A stretch of DNA of 12,252 nt from contig CBFHQG010000066.1 in the NCBI GenBank assembly GCA_965657825.1, forward strand, positions 1 through 12,252, written 5' to 3'. The notes beneath the pieces are model-generated. The model saw nothing but the letters and a program-made list of their open reading frames with translations, was not told where the DNA came from and did no database searches. Positions 6,284 to 12,252 of this stretch are shown one piece after another. How positions within the stretch are numbered: position 1 is the stretch's first letter; every line of letters begins with the position of its first letter. The position numbers and the translations under genes were made by a program. The stretch comes from M55B157 sp965657825 (lineage in GTDB: Bacteria; Actinomycetota; Actinomycetes; S36-B12).

Positions 6284-7624
6284 CTACGCCTGATCCGGGG
6301 AGGGGGTGTTCGGGCCGGTCGGGTTGTGCAGGGTGTGGCCGGTGCCGAACGTCGCGGCGAGTTCCCTCTCGGTCTCGATGACGCCGGCGAGGCGACGTAC
6401 GCCTTCACGGATGCGTTCGGGCTCGGGATAGCAGTACGACAGGCGCATGTGCTGGCGACCGGATCCATCGATGTAGAACCCGGTGCCGGGAACGTAGGCG
6501 ACGAGCGCGGCCACAGCACGGGGCAGCATCGCGGTGGCATCCAGGCCCTCGGGCAGGGTCAGCCACGAATAGAAACCGCCCGCCGGATGGGTCCAGGTCG
6601 TGCCCTCGGGCATCTGGCGCTCCAATTCGTCGAGCAGTGCATCGCGGCGCTCTCGATAGGTCTCACGGAACACCTTCACCTGCTCACGCCACGGTTGGGT
6701 GGCCAGATAGGACGAGATCGTCATCTGGGCGTAGTTCGAAGGGCATAGCACCGCGGCCTCGGCGGCGAGGACTAGCTTCTCGCGGACACCGTGCGGTGCC
6801 AGCGCCCAACCGACGCGCAAGCCCGAGGCGATCGTCTTGGAGAACGACCCGAGGTACACCACACCGTCGGCATCATCGGCGCGGATCGCCCGCGGCGGTG
6901 CATCCCCGAATCCGACATCGTCGAAGCCGAGCAGGCCGTAGGGGTCATCCTCGAGCAGCAGTAGGCCTTCGCGTCGCGCGACCTCGAGGATGTCACGACG
7001 ACGCTGCGGACCCTGGGTGATGCCGCCGGGATTGTGGAACGACGGGATCGTGTAGATCATCTTCGGCCGCAGCCCGTTCGCCCGAGCGCGCCCGATCGCT
7101 TCGGCGAGGGCGACCGGTTGCAGCCCTTCATCGTCCATCGGAACGTGGATGACGGTGCATTCATAGGCGCGGAACACACCGAGGGCACCCACATAGGACG
7201 GGGCTTCGACGAACACGACGTCACCGGGATCGCAGAACACGCGGGTGACCAGGTCCAGAGCCATCTGAGAACCGGTGGTGACCACGATGTCGTCGGGATG
7301 ACCGGTGATGCCGACCTCGGCCATCACCTCACCGATCTGCTCGCGCAGGGTCGCATCCCCCTGGCCCGAGCCGTACTGCAGTGCCTCGGCGCCCCGGCTG
7401 CGGACCAGATCGGAGATCGTGTCGGCCATCGCGTCGAGGTTCAAGGCGCTGACGTAGGGCATCCCCCCGGCAAGGGAGACCACCTCCGGTCGGGAGGCGA
7501 CGGCGAACAGCGCCCGGATCTCCGAGGCGGTCATGCCCTTCGCGCGCGCGGCATAGGAGTCGACCCAGGGGTCGAGCCGATTGCCGTGGGAGGGGGCGCT
7601 GTCGTTGGAGACGCTGTCGCTCAC
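6284..7624 (-). CDS. PLP-dependent aminotransferase, class I/II (LysN / MocR-domain-like)
   Basis: This fold-type I aminotransferase of about 446 aa is closest in style to 2-aminoadipate (LysN-like) and aromatic aminotransferases. Motifs, numbered from GTG 7624: LAGGMPYV (52-59), YGSGQGDATLR (84-94), TTGSQMALDLV (116-126), IPSFHNPGG with the PLP-contacting Asn (193-201), EDDPYG (225-230), SFSKT with the PLP lysine K263 (260-264) and SGLRVGW (267-273). GTG 7624 is chosen because GGGGAG lies about 10 nt upstream and residues ahead of it in the longer reading are Arg/Gly/His-rich and unlike the family. The substrate cannot be assigned. Its direct coupling to the ligase gene suggests it may provide or remove an amino acid for that enzyme (inference). 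No helix-turn-helix domain is present, so it is not a MocR regulator. Confidence 0.9.
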   Translation of the reverse strand: MSDSVSNDSAPSHGNRLDPWVDSYAARAKGMTASEIRALFAVASRPEVVSLAGGMPYVSALNLDAMADTISDLVRSRGAEALQYGSGQGDATLREQIGEVMAEVGITGHPDDIVVTTGSQMALDLVTRVFCDPGDVVFVEAPSYVGALGVFRAYECTVIHVPMDDEGLQPVALAEAIGRARANGLRPKMIYTIPSFHNPGGITQGPQRRRDILEVARREGLLLLEDDPYGLLGFDDVGFGDAPPRAIRADDADGVVYLGSFSKTIASGLRVGWALAPHGVREKLVLAAEAAVLCPSNYAQMTISSYLATQPWREQVKVFRETYRERRDALLDELERQMPEGTTWTHPAGGFYSWLTLPEGLDATAMLPRAVAALVAYVPGTGFYIDGSGRQHMRLSYCYPEPERIREGVRRLAGVIETERELAATFGTGHTLHNPTGPNTPSPDQA

Positions 7625-7672
7625 GGGTCCTATGCTCCCCCATACAGTGTTCGTGATGCAGGAGTGGGGTGA

Positions 7673-7786
7673 GTGACGGTGTGGCGCACCATCGGGCGAG
7701 TCGCCCTCACCGCCGCGGCCGCGGCCGCGGTGTCGTTCCTCGTCCGGGCCCTGTGGCCGCATCCCTACCGGTCGGAGCCGGGCTGA
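7673..7786 (+). CDS. Small single-pass membrane protein (37 aa)
   Basis: GTG 7673 to TGA 7784-7786 encodes a 37-residue peptide: MTVWRTIGRV, a hydrophobic alanine-rich helix (ALTAAAAAAVSFLV), then a basic, proline-rich tail (RALWPHPYRSEPG). AGGAG at 7660-7664 lies 8 nt before the GTG, an ideal spacing. The layout (short cytosolic start, one hydrophobic helix of about 17-20 residues, charged tail) is that of a small membrane protein. It diverges from the aminotransferase gene (48 bp between starts) and overlaps the 3' end of cwlM by 22 bp tail to tail. The low-complexity GCC/GCG run could also be chance in GC-rich DNA. I recognise no family. Confidence 0.5.
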   Translation: MTVWRTIGRVALTAAAAAAVSFLVRALWPHPYRSEPG

Positions 7787-8886
7787 TCAGTGCCGGGTTG
7801 ATCAGTGTCGGGCGCGAAGTAGGCGATCACACCGGTGGCCAGCCCCTCGGCGACCGCATCGCGGAAACGGGGGTCGGCCAGTCGTGCCGCATCACGTGGA
7901 TGCGACAGGTAGCCCAACTCCATCCAGACCGCGGGCATGCGGGTCATGCGCAGCAGATCCCAGGTACGCGGATGGGCTCGGCAGTCCAGCAGGTCGGTGC
8001 GTCGACACACCTCGTCGTGCATGAGCTCAGCAGCACTGAGACCGGAGAAGGAGTGTGGGCCGCCCCGAGGATCACCGAAGTAGAAGGTGGCGATCCCGTT
8101 GGCGTTGGGCAGCTCGACCCGTTCGACGTGCAGGCTGATCATCAGGTCAGCGCCCATCTCGTTAGCGAACGCCGCGCGGCGGCTTTCTTCCACCAGGGTC
8201 GGGGTGGGGGGTCGGGTGAGCAGGACCTGGGTACCGACAGCGGCGAGGCGACCTTCGAGTCGCGCGCACACGTCGGCGATGATCGCCGCCTCGGTCTCGG
8301 CGAATCGTTCATCGGCATCGGCACCGCCGGGGTCGAGGACGATCACTTTGCCGGCGACCCCGCTGCGCACCGAATCCCAGGTGATGCGCTCGCGCAAAGG
8401 TGCGGCGAGTTCGCCCTCTCCGACGGTGCGGGTCAAGCGCTGCAGCGCTCGGAAGGTATCCGGCCCGCACATACCGTCGGCCTCGACGCCCACGTTGCGC
8501 TGGAACTCCCGCACCGCGGAATCGGTAGCCACCCCGAACACACCGTCGGGGCGACCGCAGTCGAAACCGAGGTTGACCAGTCGCTGCTGCAGTGACCGCA
8601 CATCGTCACCGGACATCAGGTGCCCGGGATTGAACAGCAGCACGCGATCGCCGAGAGCCCAGCGGGCCTCGTCGAGATGGCGGAAGGTCTGCGGTCCGAC
8701 GACCCCGTCCACGGGGATCCCGCGGTCCTGCTGGAAGGCACGCACCGCATCGGCGAGACCTTCATCGAAGGTGTCGTGGGCGAGGTGACGGCCCGGATCC
8801 TCACAGAAACCCAGGCGCCGCAGGCGCTCTCGGATGTCGGCGACCCCGGGCCCGCTATCGCCCTGGCGGAGCAGGGTCGGGGTCAT
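7765..8886 (-). CDS. cwlM: CwlM-type amidase_3 pseudo-enzyme with two peptidoglycan-binding domains
   Basis: The 373-aa protein has two PG_binding_1 repeats (about 5-72, with VRAFQQDRGIPVDGVVGPQTF; about 90-150, with VREFQRNVGVEADGMCGPDTF) and an N-acetylmuramoyl-L-alanine amidase_3 domain (180-357). In mycobacteria CwlM is a cytosolic protein that, when phosphorylated by PknB, stimulates MurA instead of cutting peptidoglycan. Here too no signal peptide is visible. The first zinc ligand is lost: the usual D-P-G-H reads D-P-G-G (185-188), while H253 (ISLHVE) and E323 (MELGYLS) remain. The stretch RTWDLLRMTRMP (307-318) matches what I recall of mycobacterial CwlM. The C-terminus is a short repeated TDQPG tail. 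It starts 3 nt after the trxA stop and is probably cotranscribed with trxBA. Confidence 0.9.
   Translation of the reverse strand: MTPTLLRQGDSGPGVADIRERLRRLGFCEDPGRHLAHDTFDEGLADAVRAFQQDRGIPVDGVVGPQTFRHLDEARWALGDRVLLFNPGHLMSGDDVRSLQQRLVNLGFDCGRPDGVFGVATDSAVREFQRNVGVEADGMCGPDTFRALQRLTRTVGEGELAAPLRERITWDSVRSGVAGKVIVLDPGGADADERFAETEAAIIADVCARLEGRLAAVGTQVLLTRPPTPTLVEESRRAAFANEMGADLMISLHVERVELPNANGIATFYFGDPRGGPHSFSGLSAAELMHDEVCRRTDLLDCRAHPRTWDLLRMTRMPAVWMELGYLSHPRDAARLADPRFRDAVAEGLATGVIAYFAPDTDQPGTDQPGSDR
7783..7812 (-). repeat. 15-bp imperfect tandem repeat at the 3' end of cwlM (TDQPG x2)
   Basis: Two 15-bp units (7783-7797 and 7798-7812) differ at two bases and encode TDQPG twice at the C-terminus of CwlM, just before SDR and the stop. 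Each unit contains the palindrome TGATCA. The repeat adds two threonines (T361, T366) in a flexible tail. Confidence 0.85.
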
Positions 8887-8889
8887 CCG

Positions 8890-9213
8890 TTATCCCAGAT
8901 ACGGCTGCAGATCGGCGAGCAGCGCGGCCTTGGGCTTGGCCCCGATGATGGTCTTGACGACCTCTCCACCGGAATACACGTTCATCGTCGGGATCGAGGT
9001 GATGCCGTAGCTCGCGGCGGTTTTGGGGTTCTCGTCGACGTTGAGCTTCACCACGGTGATCTTCTCGGCGTACTCGGTGGCGATCTCCTCCAGAATGGGA
9101 GCCACCATGCGGCAGGGCCCGCACCACTCAGCCCAGAAGTCCACGATGACCGGCTTATCCGAGCCGAGGACGTCGGTGGCGAAACTGGCATCGGTCACGA
9201 TGGTGGTCGACAT
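8890..9213 (-). CDS. trxA: Thioredoxin
   Basis: A classical 107-aa cytosolic thioredoxin that reduces protein disulfides and is recharged by thioredoxin reductase. The active site is WCGPC (30-34) in the context VDFWAEWCGPCRM, the buried Asp is in VIVDF (D25), and the cis-proline is in SIPT (P75). It ends in the usual amphipathic helix (KAALLADLQPYLG). ATG 9213 is preceded by AAGGGAGA at good spacing. It lies 48 nt downstream of trxB and 3 nt upstream of cwlM, the conserved trxB-trxA-cwlM order. Expression is probably driven by the redox-type promoter in front of trxB. Confidence 0.98.
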   Translation of the reverse strand: MSTTIVTDASFATDVLGSDKPVIVDFWAEWCGPCRMVAPILEEIATEYAEKITVVKLNVDENPKTAASYGITSIPTMNVYSGGEVVKTIIGAKPKAALLADLQPYLG

Positions 9214-9261
9214 GGGTTCTCCCTTGTTCCTTGGGGCTGTGGGGCCAGGCTACTCGCTGCC

Positions 9262-10194
9262 TCATTCGGAAGCGGCGAGGAACCTCTCGGCGTCCAGGGC
9301 TGCGGCGCACCCTGTGCCCGCAGCGGTGATCGCCTGACGGTAGGTGTGGTCGACGAGGTCACCGCAGGCGAAGACCCCGGGGATGTCGGTCCTGGTCGAG
9401 GGCGCCTCGACCAGGACGTACCCCTCATCATCGAGAGCGACCTGGCCCTTGACGAGCTCGGAGCGGGGGTCGTGGCCGATGGCCACGAACAGACCGGTGA
9501 TGGGGAGTTCCCGGGTATCACCGGTGACGGTGTCGCGCAGCAGCACCCCGGAGACCTTGGCCTCACCGAGGACGTCGACGACCTCGGAGTTCCACGCGAA
9601 GGTGATCTTCGGGTCGTTCATCGCCCGCTCGACCATGATCTTGCTCGCTCGCAGCGAGTCCCGGCGATGGATGACGGTGACCGACTTGGCGAACCGGGTG
9701 AGGAACGTCGCCTCCTCCATCGCGGAGTCGCCGCCGCCGACCACGGCGATATCGGCATCGCGGAAGAAGAAGCCATCGCAGGTCGCACACCACGAGACAC
9801 CGTGGCCGGACAGGCGCTTCTCGTTGGGAACATCGAGTTCGCGGTAGCCCGAGCCCATCGCCAAGATCACCGAGCGGGCGTGGTACTCCCGACCCGACCC
9901 ATCGCGGACGTACTTCACGTCGCCGTCCAGACGGATCTCGACCGCATCGTCGGTGATGATCTCGGTGCCGAAACGGGCGGCCTGGGCGCGCATCGCCTCC
10001 ATCAGCGCAGGGCCCATGATGCCCTCGGCGAAGCCGGGGAAGTTCTCCACCTCGGTGGTGTTCATCAAGGCACCCCCCGCGGTGACCGCTCCTTCGAGCA
10101 GCAGCGGGTTCAACTGGGCACGGGCGGTGTAGACCGCCGCGGTGTAGCCGGCGGGTCCGGAGCCGATGATGATCACGTCGCGAATGTCGGTCAT
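9262..10194 (-). CDS. trxB: Thioredoxin reductase (NADPH, FAD)
   Basis: Low-molecular-weight thioredoxin reductase of 310 aa that transfers electrons from NADPH through FAD and a redox disulfide to TrxA. Numbered from ATG 10194: FAD-binding VIIIGSGPAGYTAA near the N-terminus (about 7-20), redox pair CATC (C136, C139), NADPH-binding VVGGGDSAMEEA following it, HRRDSLRASK for the NADPH phosphate, and the C-terminal FAD motif GVFACGDLVD. ATG 10194 is preceded by GAGGGAG at 8-nt spacing; the upstream ATG at 10215 has no such site and would add seven residues ahead of the FAD fold. It is the first gene of trxB-trxA-cwlM. Confidence 0.98.
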   Translation of the reverse strand: MTDIRDVIIIGSGPAGYTAAVYTARAQLNPLLLEGAVTAGGALMNTTEVENFPGFAEGIMGPALMEAMRAQAARFGTEIITDDAVEIRLDGDVKYVRDGSGREYHARSVILAMGSGYRELDVPNEKRLSGHGVSWCATCDGFFFRDADIAVVGGGDSAMEEATFLTRFAKSVTVIHRRDSLRASKIMVERAMNDPKITFAWNSEVVDVLGEAKVSGVLLRDTVTGDTRELPITGLFVAIGHDPRSELVKGQVALDDEGYVLVEAPSTRTDIPGVFACGDLVDHTYRQAITAAGTGCAAALDAERFLAASE

Positions 10195-10234
10195 GACACG
10201 TGCTCCCTCACTCATTGCACCGATTGTTCACTGC

Positions 10235-10250
10235 ATCGATGGTGATCGAT
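10235..10250. repeat. ATCGAT-GGTG-ATCGAT inverted repeat in the trxB leader
   Basis: A perfect 6-bp inverted repeat with a 4-nt spacer between the predicted trxB promoter and the trxB ribosome binding site. It would form a small stem-loop in the leader RNA, or a binding site for a dimeric regulator. The arms are themselves palindromic, so the sequence can also be read as a direct repeat. Confidence 0.5.
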
Positions 10251-10260
10251 TAATCCTGCT

Positions 10261-10288
10261 AACGATCCTAGGAGTACCGACTATTCCC
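10261..10288 (-). promoter_or_regulatory. Sigma-R / sigma-H-type promoter of trxB-trxA-cwlM
   Basis: On the minus strand GGGAATA (from 10288; GGGAAT at 10288-10283) is followed after 19 nt by GTT (10263-10261) in the context CGTT. The actinobacterial thiol-oxidative-stress sigma factors SigR (Streptomyces) and SigH (mycobacteria) recognise GGAAT/C - about 18 nt - GTT, and trxBA is their classic target. The predicted RNA start would be near 10254, about 60 nt before the trxB start. The spacer is one base longer than the commonest. Confidence 0.7.
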
Positions 10289-10300
10289 GAAACGGTCGGG
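10286..10300 (-). terminator. Weak hairpin after the anti-sigma gene, overlapping the trxB -35
   Basis: CCCGA-AACGG-TCGGG forms a 5-bp stem starting 9 nt beyond the stop of the anti-sigma gene. No T-run follows, so termination is uncertain. Its downstream arm shares three bases (10286-10288) with the -35 box of the trxB promoter. Confidence 0.3.
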
Positions 10301-10309
10301 GCGGATCTG

Positions 10310-11311
10310 TCAGGGAAGCGCGTACTCGAACCACACCGCGGCTGCGACATCGGAATCGGTGCAGTCCGGACCGACCACGGCGACATCGAGGTAGGGCTTC
10401 ATTCCCGGGTTGGCGTGGAGCATGACCACGACACCGGCATCGAGTCCGTTGAAGGAGGCCCGATCGACCAGCAGGGCCGGCATCGCCAAGCCGGCAGCGT
10501 CGCCACCACGAGCGGTATGCAGGCGATCGACGCAATCGCGCAGGGCCTGCACATCGGAGGTGAAGCCGGCTGCGCCGACGAGCGGAGGCATGCCGCGGGG
10601 GGTGCTGGAATGCACGGTGACCACGTCTTCGGCCATGTCATCGCCGTCGACCAGACCGACGCTGGTGATCAGGTTGGTGACCTGCGGGGTCATCGCCTCG
10701 GCGGAATAGTCGGTGCCGGAGGCCACCAGGAGTCGGGCGGGCACGACCATGGCATCACCGGGCCCGACCACGCTCGACGTGTCCGGCGTGGGTGCGACGG
10801 GCTCGGGTGTCGCGGCATCGGTGGCCTGTGTAGCGGGGCCGGTCGGTTGCGCGGTCGCATCAACGGTCGGTTCACCTGGTTCGGCGATCGGATCCGCGGT
10901 GGAGACCGGGGCGGAGGCGAGCACGCTCGGCTCGACCTGGCCGTCGGCGACCGGGGGAGCGGCGGCATTGCCGCCGAGAACGATGGGGATGCCCACCGCT
11001 CCGACGAGCACCAGACCGGCTGCGGCGCCGATGAGCGGGCCTAGGCGGCGAGGTCGCCGACCGGCTACCGAACCGGCGACGGGAATCGCTGCGACTCCGG
11101 CGACACCGGGTGTGGACAGCGGGGTCTGCTCGGCCAGGGCGGTCTCCAGGGAGATCCAGACCTCCTCGGGCATCCGCGGGCCCGGGTCGCTAGCGAACCA
11201 GTCGGCCAACTGGGGGTACGCCTGAGCCAGGGGTGGCAGATCGATCACGTCGGGCTCATCGGCCGCGTCGTGAGAATCAGGCCGACCGGCGTCGGTCACG
11301 TCATCGCTCAC
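10310..11311 (-). CDS. Putative SigM-associated anti-sigma factor, single-pass membrane protein
   Basis: The 333-aa protein is called from position (directly after sigM) and architecture. An acidic N-terminal cytosolic part (about 1-85) contains LAQAYPQLADWF and PEEVWISLETAL. A basic GRRPRRLG then precedes one membrane helix (about 91-113, PLIGAAAGLVLVGAVGIPIVLGG). A Pro/Ala/Thr-rich linker (about 115-180) leads to an extracytoplasmic domain with two cysteines (C260, C317) that could pair. The zinc HxxxCxxC of ZAS anti-sigma factors is absent; from memory the mycobacterial SigM partner also lacks it. The start GTG 11311 is set by GGAGGTGA at 11320-11327 with 8-nt spacing; a GTG at 11323 would add four residues. 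It overlaps the end of sigM by 11 nt, so translation is probably coupled. Confidence 0.75.
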   Translation of the reverse strand: MSDDVTDAGRPDSHDAADEPDVIDLPPLAQAYPQLADWFASDPGPRMPEEVWISLETALAEQTPLSTPGVAGVAAIPVAGSVAGRRPRRLGPLIGAAAGLVLVGAVGIPIVLGGNAAAPPVADGQVEPSVLASAPVSTADPIAEPGEPTVDATAQPTGPATQATDAATPEPVAPTPDTSSVVGPGDAMVVPARLLVASGTDYSAEAMTPQVTNLITSVGLVDGDDMAEDVVTVHSSTPRGMPPLVGAAGFTSDVQALRDCVDRLHTARGGDAAGLAMPALLVDRASFNGLDAGVVVMLHANPGMKPYLDVAVVGPDCTDSDVAAAVWFEYALP

Positions 11312-11969
11312 TGCTGTGGTCACCTCCAGGTGTCGGTGTGACGGTGCTCGAGGGGTCCGGGTTCCGCAGATGCGCCAGCCGTGTGGCCAACTTGGCCCGA
11401 CCCCGCGAGCAGCGGCTCTTCACCGTGCCGGTCGGGCACTCCATGATCGCTGCAGCCTCCTCGACCGACCACCCCTCCAAGTCGACGAGCACGATGGCCA
11501 GGCGCTGATCGGGGGGCAACTCATCGAGGGCAGCGGCGATCTCCAGGGAGGTCTCCCGGGCCGACAGGGCATCTCGGGGGTCGATGAGAGCCGCGGTGTC
11601 CGCGAGATGGGACCGGTCACCGGACTCGCCGGTCTCGTCGGGCAGGGGAACCCACGGCCGCACCGCTCGCCGGCGCAGCCGGTCCAGTGATGCATTGACC
11701 ACGATGCGGTGCAGCCAGGTCGTCACGGCGGAGTCGCCACGGAAGGAATCAGCGCGCCGGTAGGCCGAGATCAGCGCGTCCTGGAGCGCATCGGAGGCCT
11801 CCTCAGGGTCGCCGGTGGTGCGCAGAGCCACCGCCCACAGGCGATCACGGTGCCGGCGGACGATCTCGGTGAACGCCAGCGGATCGCCGGCGCAGTGCGC
11901 GGCGAGCAACTCCGCATCGCTGCGCGGGTCGCGCGGCGCATCGCGGGGCGCATCCGAGGGATCGGGCAC
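11301..11969 (-). CDS. sigM: ECF RNA polymerase sigma factor SigM
   Basis: A 222-aa extracytoplasmic-function sigma factor with two domains. Region 2 (about 30-101) contains RSDAELLAAH just before it, then DALQDALISAYRRADSFRG for -10 recognition and TTWLHRIVVNASLDRLRR. Region 4 (about 143-201) contains LPPDQRLAIVLVDLEGWSVEEAAAIM and the helix-turn-helix CPTGTVKSRCSRGRAKLATRL. This matches mycobacterial SigM in sequence style and neighbourhood (murJ side upstream; anti-sigma, trxB, trxA and cwlM downstream). It begins at GTG 11969 with a poor ribosome binding site; the short N-terminus carries an APRD-type repeat (DAPRDAPRDPR). I see no ECF -35 (GGAAC) upstream; the place where it would sit is taken by the 14-bp tandem repeat. 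Confidence 0.93.
   Translation of the reverse strand: MPDPSDAPRDAPRDPRSDAELLAAHCAGDPLAFTEIVRRHRDRLWAVALRTTGDPEEASDALQDALISAYRRADSFRGDSAVTTWLHRIVVNASLDRLRRRAVRPWVPLPDETGESGDRSHLADTAALIDPRDALSARETSLEIAAALDELPPDQRLAIVLVDLEGWSVEEAAAIMECPTGTVKSRCSRGRAKLATRLAHLRNPDPSSTVTPTPGGDHSSER
11320..11327 (-). promoter_or_regulatory. Ribosome binding site deciding the anti-sigma start
   Basis: GGAGGTGA (minus strand) lies 8 nt upstream of GTG 11311, inside the last codons of sigM. Its own GTG (11323) would be the alternative start but would then have almost no spacing to the Shine-Dalgarno. Confidence 0.7.
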
Positions 11970-12000
11970 GTCGGGAAGCCTAACGACGACACTCCACGCC

Positions 12001-12056
12001 AGGGCAGTGCGGCTAGGGCAGTGCGGCTAGGGCAGTGCGGCTAGGGCAGTGCGGCT
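12001..12056. repeat. Four perfect copies of a 14-bp tandem repeat upstream of sigM
   Basis: AGGGCAGTGCGGCT is repeated four times without change (12001-12056), with a partial fifth start (AGGACAG). The last two bases of the array belong to the stop codon (minus-strand TAG, 12055-12057) of the upstream gene, and every repeat junction recreates that TAG. The unit is not a multiple of three, consistent with its noncoding position between that gene and sigM. Confidence 0.97.
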
Positions 12057-12252
12057 AGGACAGGACGGCGATCTCGCGCACACCACCGATGAATCCCGAA
12101 TCGGCCGGGGGGAGGCGGGTGAACCAGATCAGGACGTACCGGCCCACGACCGGGCGCGGTGAGCGCAGATCGATCGACTCACCGATGCCGGTCGCCTCGC
12201 TGAGGGTGGCCCACGCCTGGGGGGGTGCCTGCGGTGAGGAGCCGACCTGCAC
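12055..12252 (-). CDS. C-terminus of a murJ-side protein (pseudokinase / discoidin-like domain), partial
   Basis: Only the last 65 codons lie in the window; the frame is open through the right edge (GTG 12250-12252 is internal). The visible part includes SIDLRSPRPVVGRYVLIWFTRLPP and GGVREIAVLS, a beta-strand pattern. This resembles the C-terminal F5/8-C-like (discoidin) sandwich found at the end of actinobacterial pseudokinase proteins fused to or beside the lipid II flippase MurJ (MviN). Its position directly upstream of sigM agrees with the mycobacterial order. The identification rests on context plus a short match by eye. Confidence 0.55.
   Translation of the reverse strand: MQVGSSPQAPPQAWATLSEATGIGESIDLRSPRPVVGRYVLIWFTRLPPADSGFIGGVREIAVLS

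Noticed and set aside
5591..6748. 385-codon open frame on the plus strand
   Set aside because: It is antisense to the ligase and aminotransferase genes; the product is Arg/His/Pro-rich low complexity with no family motif.
7669..8595. 308-codon open frame on the plus strand
   Set aside because: Antisense to cwlM. Only the short ORF in another frame at 7673-7786 has a plausible ribosome binding site and membrane helix.
8620..10245. 541-codon open frame on the plus strand
   Set aside because: It lies exactly antisense to cwlM, trxA and trxB, all of which have intact family motifs. Its product is His/Gly/Asp-rich without domains, as expected from the complement of GC-rich coding DNA.
12001..12056. 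CRISPR array
   Set aside because: The 14-bp units are directly adjacent with no spacers, so this is a simple tandem repeat.

Overview
The window is a high-GC actinobacterial chromosome segment next to the replication origin. The order rsmG - parA - parB on the plus strand, facing cwlM - trxA - trxB - anti-sigma gene - sigM and the end of a murJ-side gene on the minus strand, is the order known from mycobacteria and other Actinomycetota. The ddl + aminotransferase pair between the two blocks and the protein styles suggest Propionibacteriales or a relative; this lineage call is inference.

Layout. 1-395: C-terminal part of RsmG (16S rRNA methyltransferase). 392-595: a 67-codon ORF that overlaps both the rsmG stop and the parA start by ATGA and carries a perfect 16-bp parS palindrome (523-538). 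592-2303: parA and parB, overlapping by ATGA. 2305-5007: a less GC-rich accessory block with an SRPBCC/AHSA1-like protein, a secreted cysteine-rich protein of unknown family, and a divergently transcribed secreted phosphodiester glycosidase (NAGPA-like). 5008-5342: a gene-poor stretch with a probable broken DUF222-like fragment. 5343-7624 (minus): an ATP-grasp D-Ala-D-Ala-type ligase downstream of, and 5 nt from, a PLP aminotransferase. 7673-7786 (plus): an overlooked 37-aa one-helix membrane ORF with a good ribosome binding site. 7765-10194 (minus): trxB-trxA-cwlM, with a sigma-R/sigma-H-type promoter in front of trxB. 10310-11969 (minus): sigM and its membrane-anchored partner. 12001-12056: four perfect copies of a 14-bp repeat that runs into the stop codon of the truncated gene at the window end (12055-12252).

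How the genes fit together. ParA, ParB and parS form the chromosome segregation system. Thioredoxin and thioredoxin reductase form a disulfide-reducing pair whose promoter looks oxidative-stress controlled. CwlM, the ligase and the truncated murJ-side gene point to control and synthesis of peptidoglycan precursors. SigM and its partner form an envelope/redox stress sigma module. The accessory block between parB and ddl is the least ordinary part: two exported proteins of different type diverge from a 53-bp spacer with a small inverted repeat. I see no CRISPR array, tRNA, rRNA, transposase or integrase.
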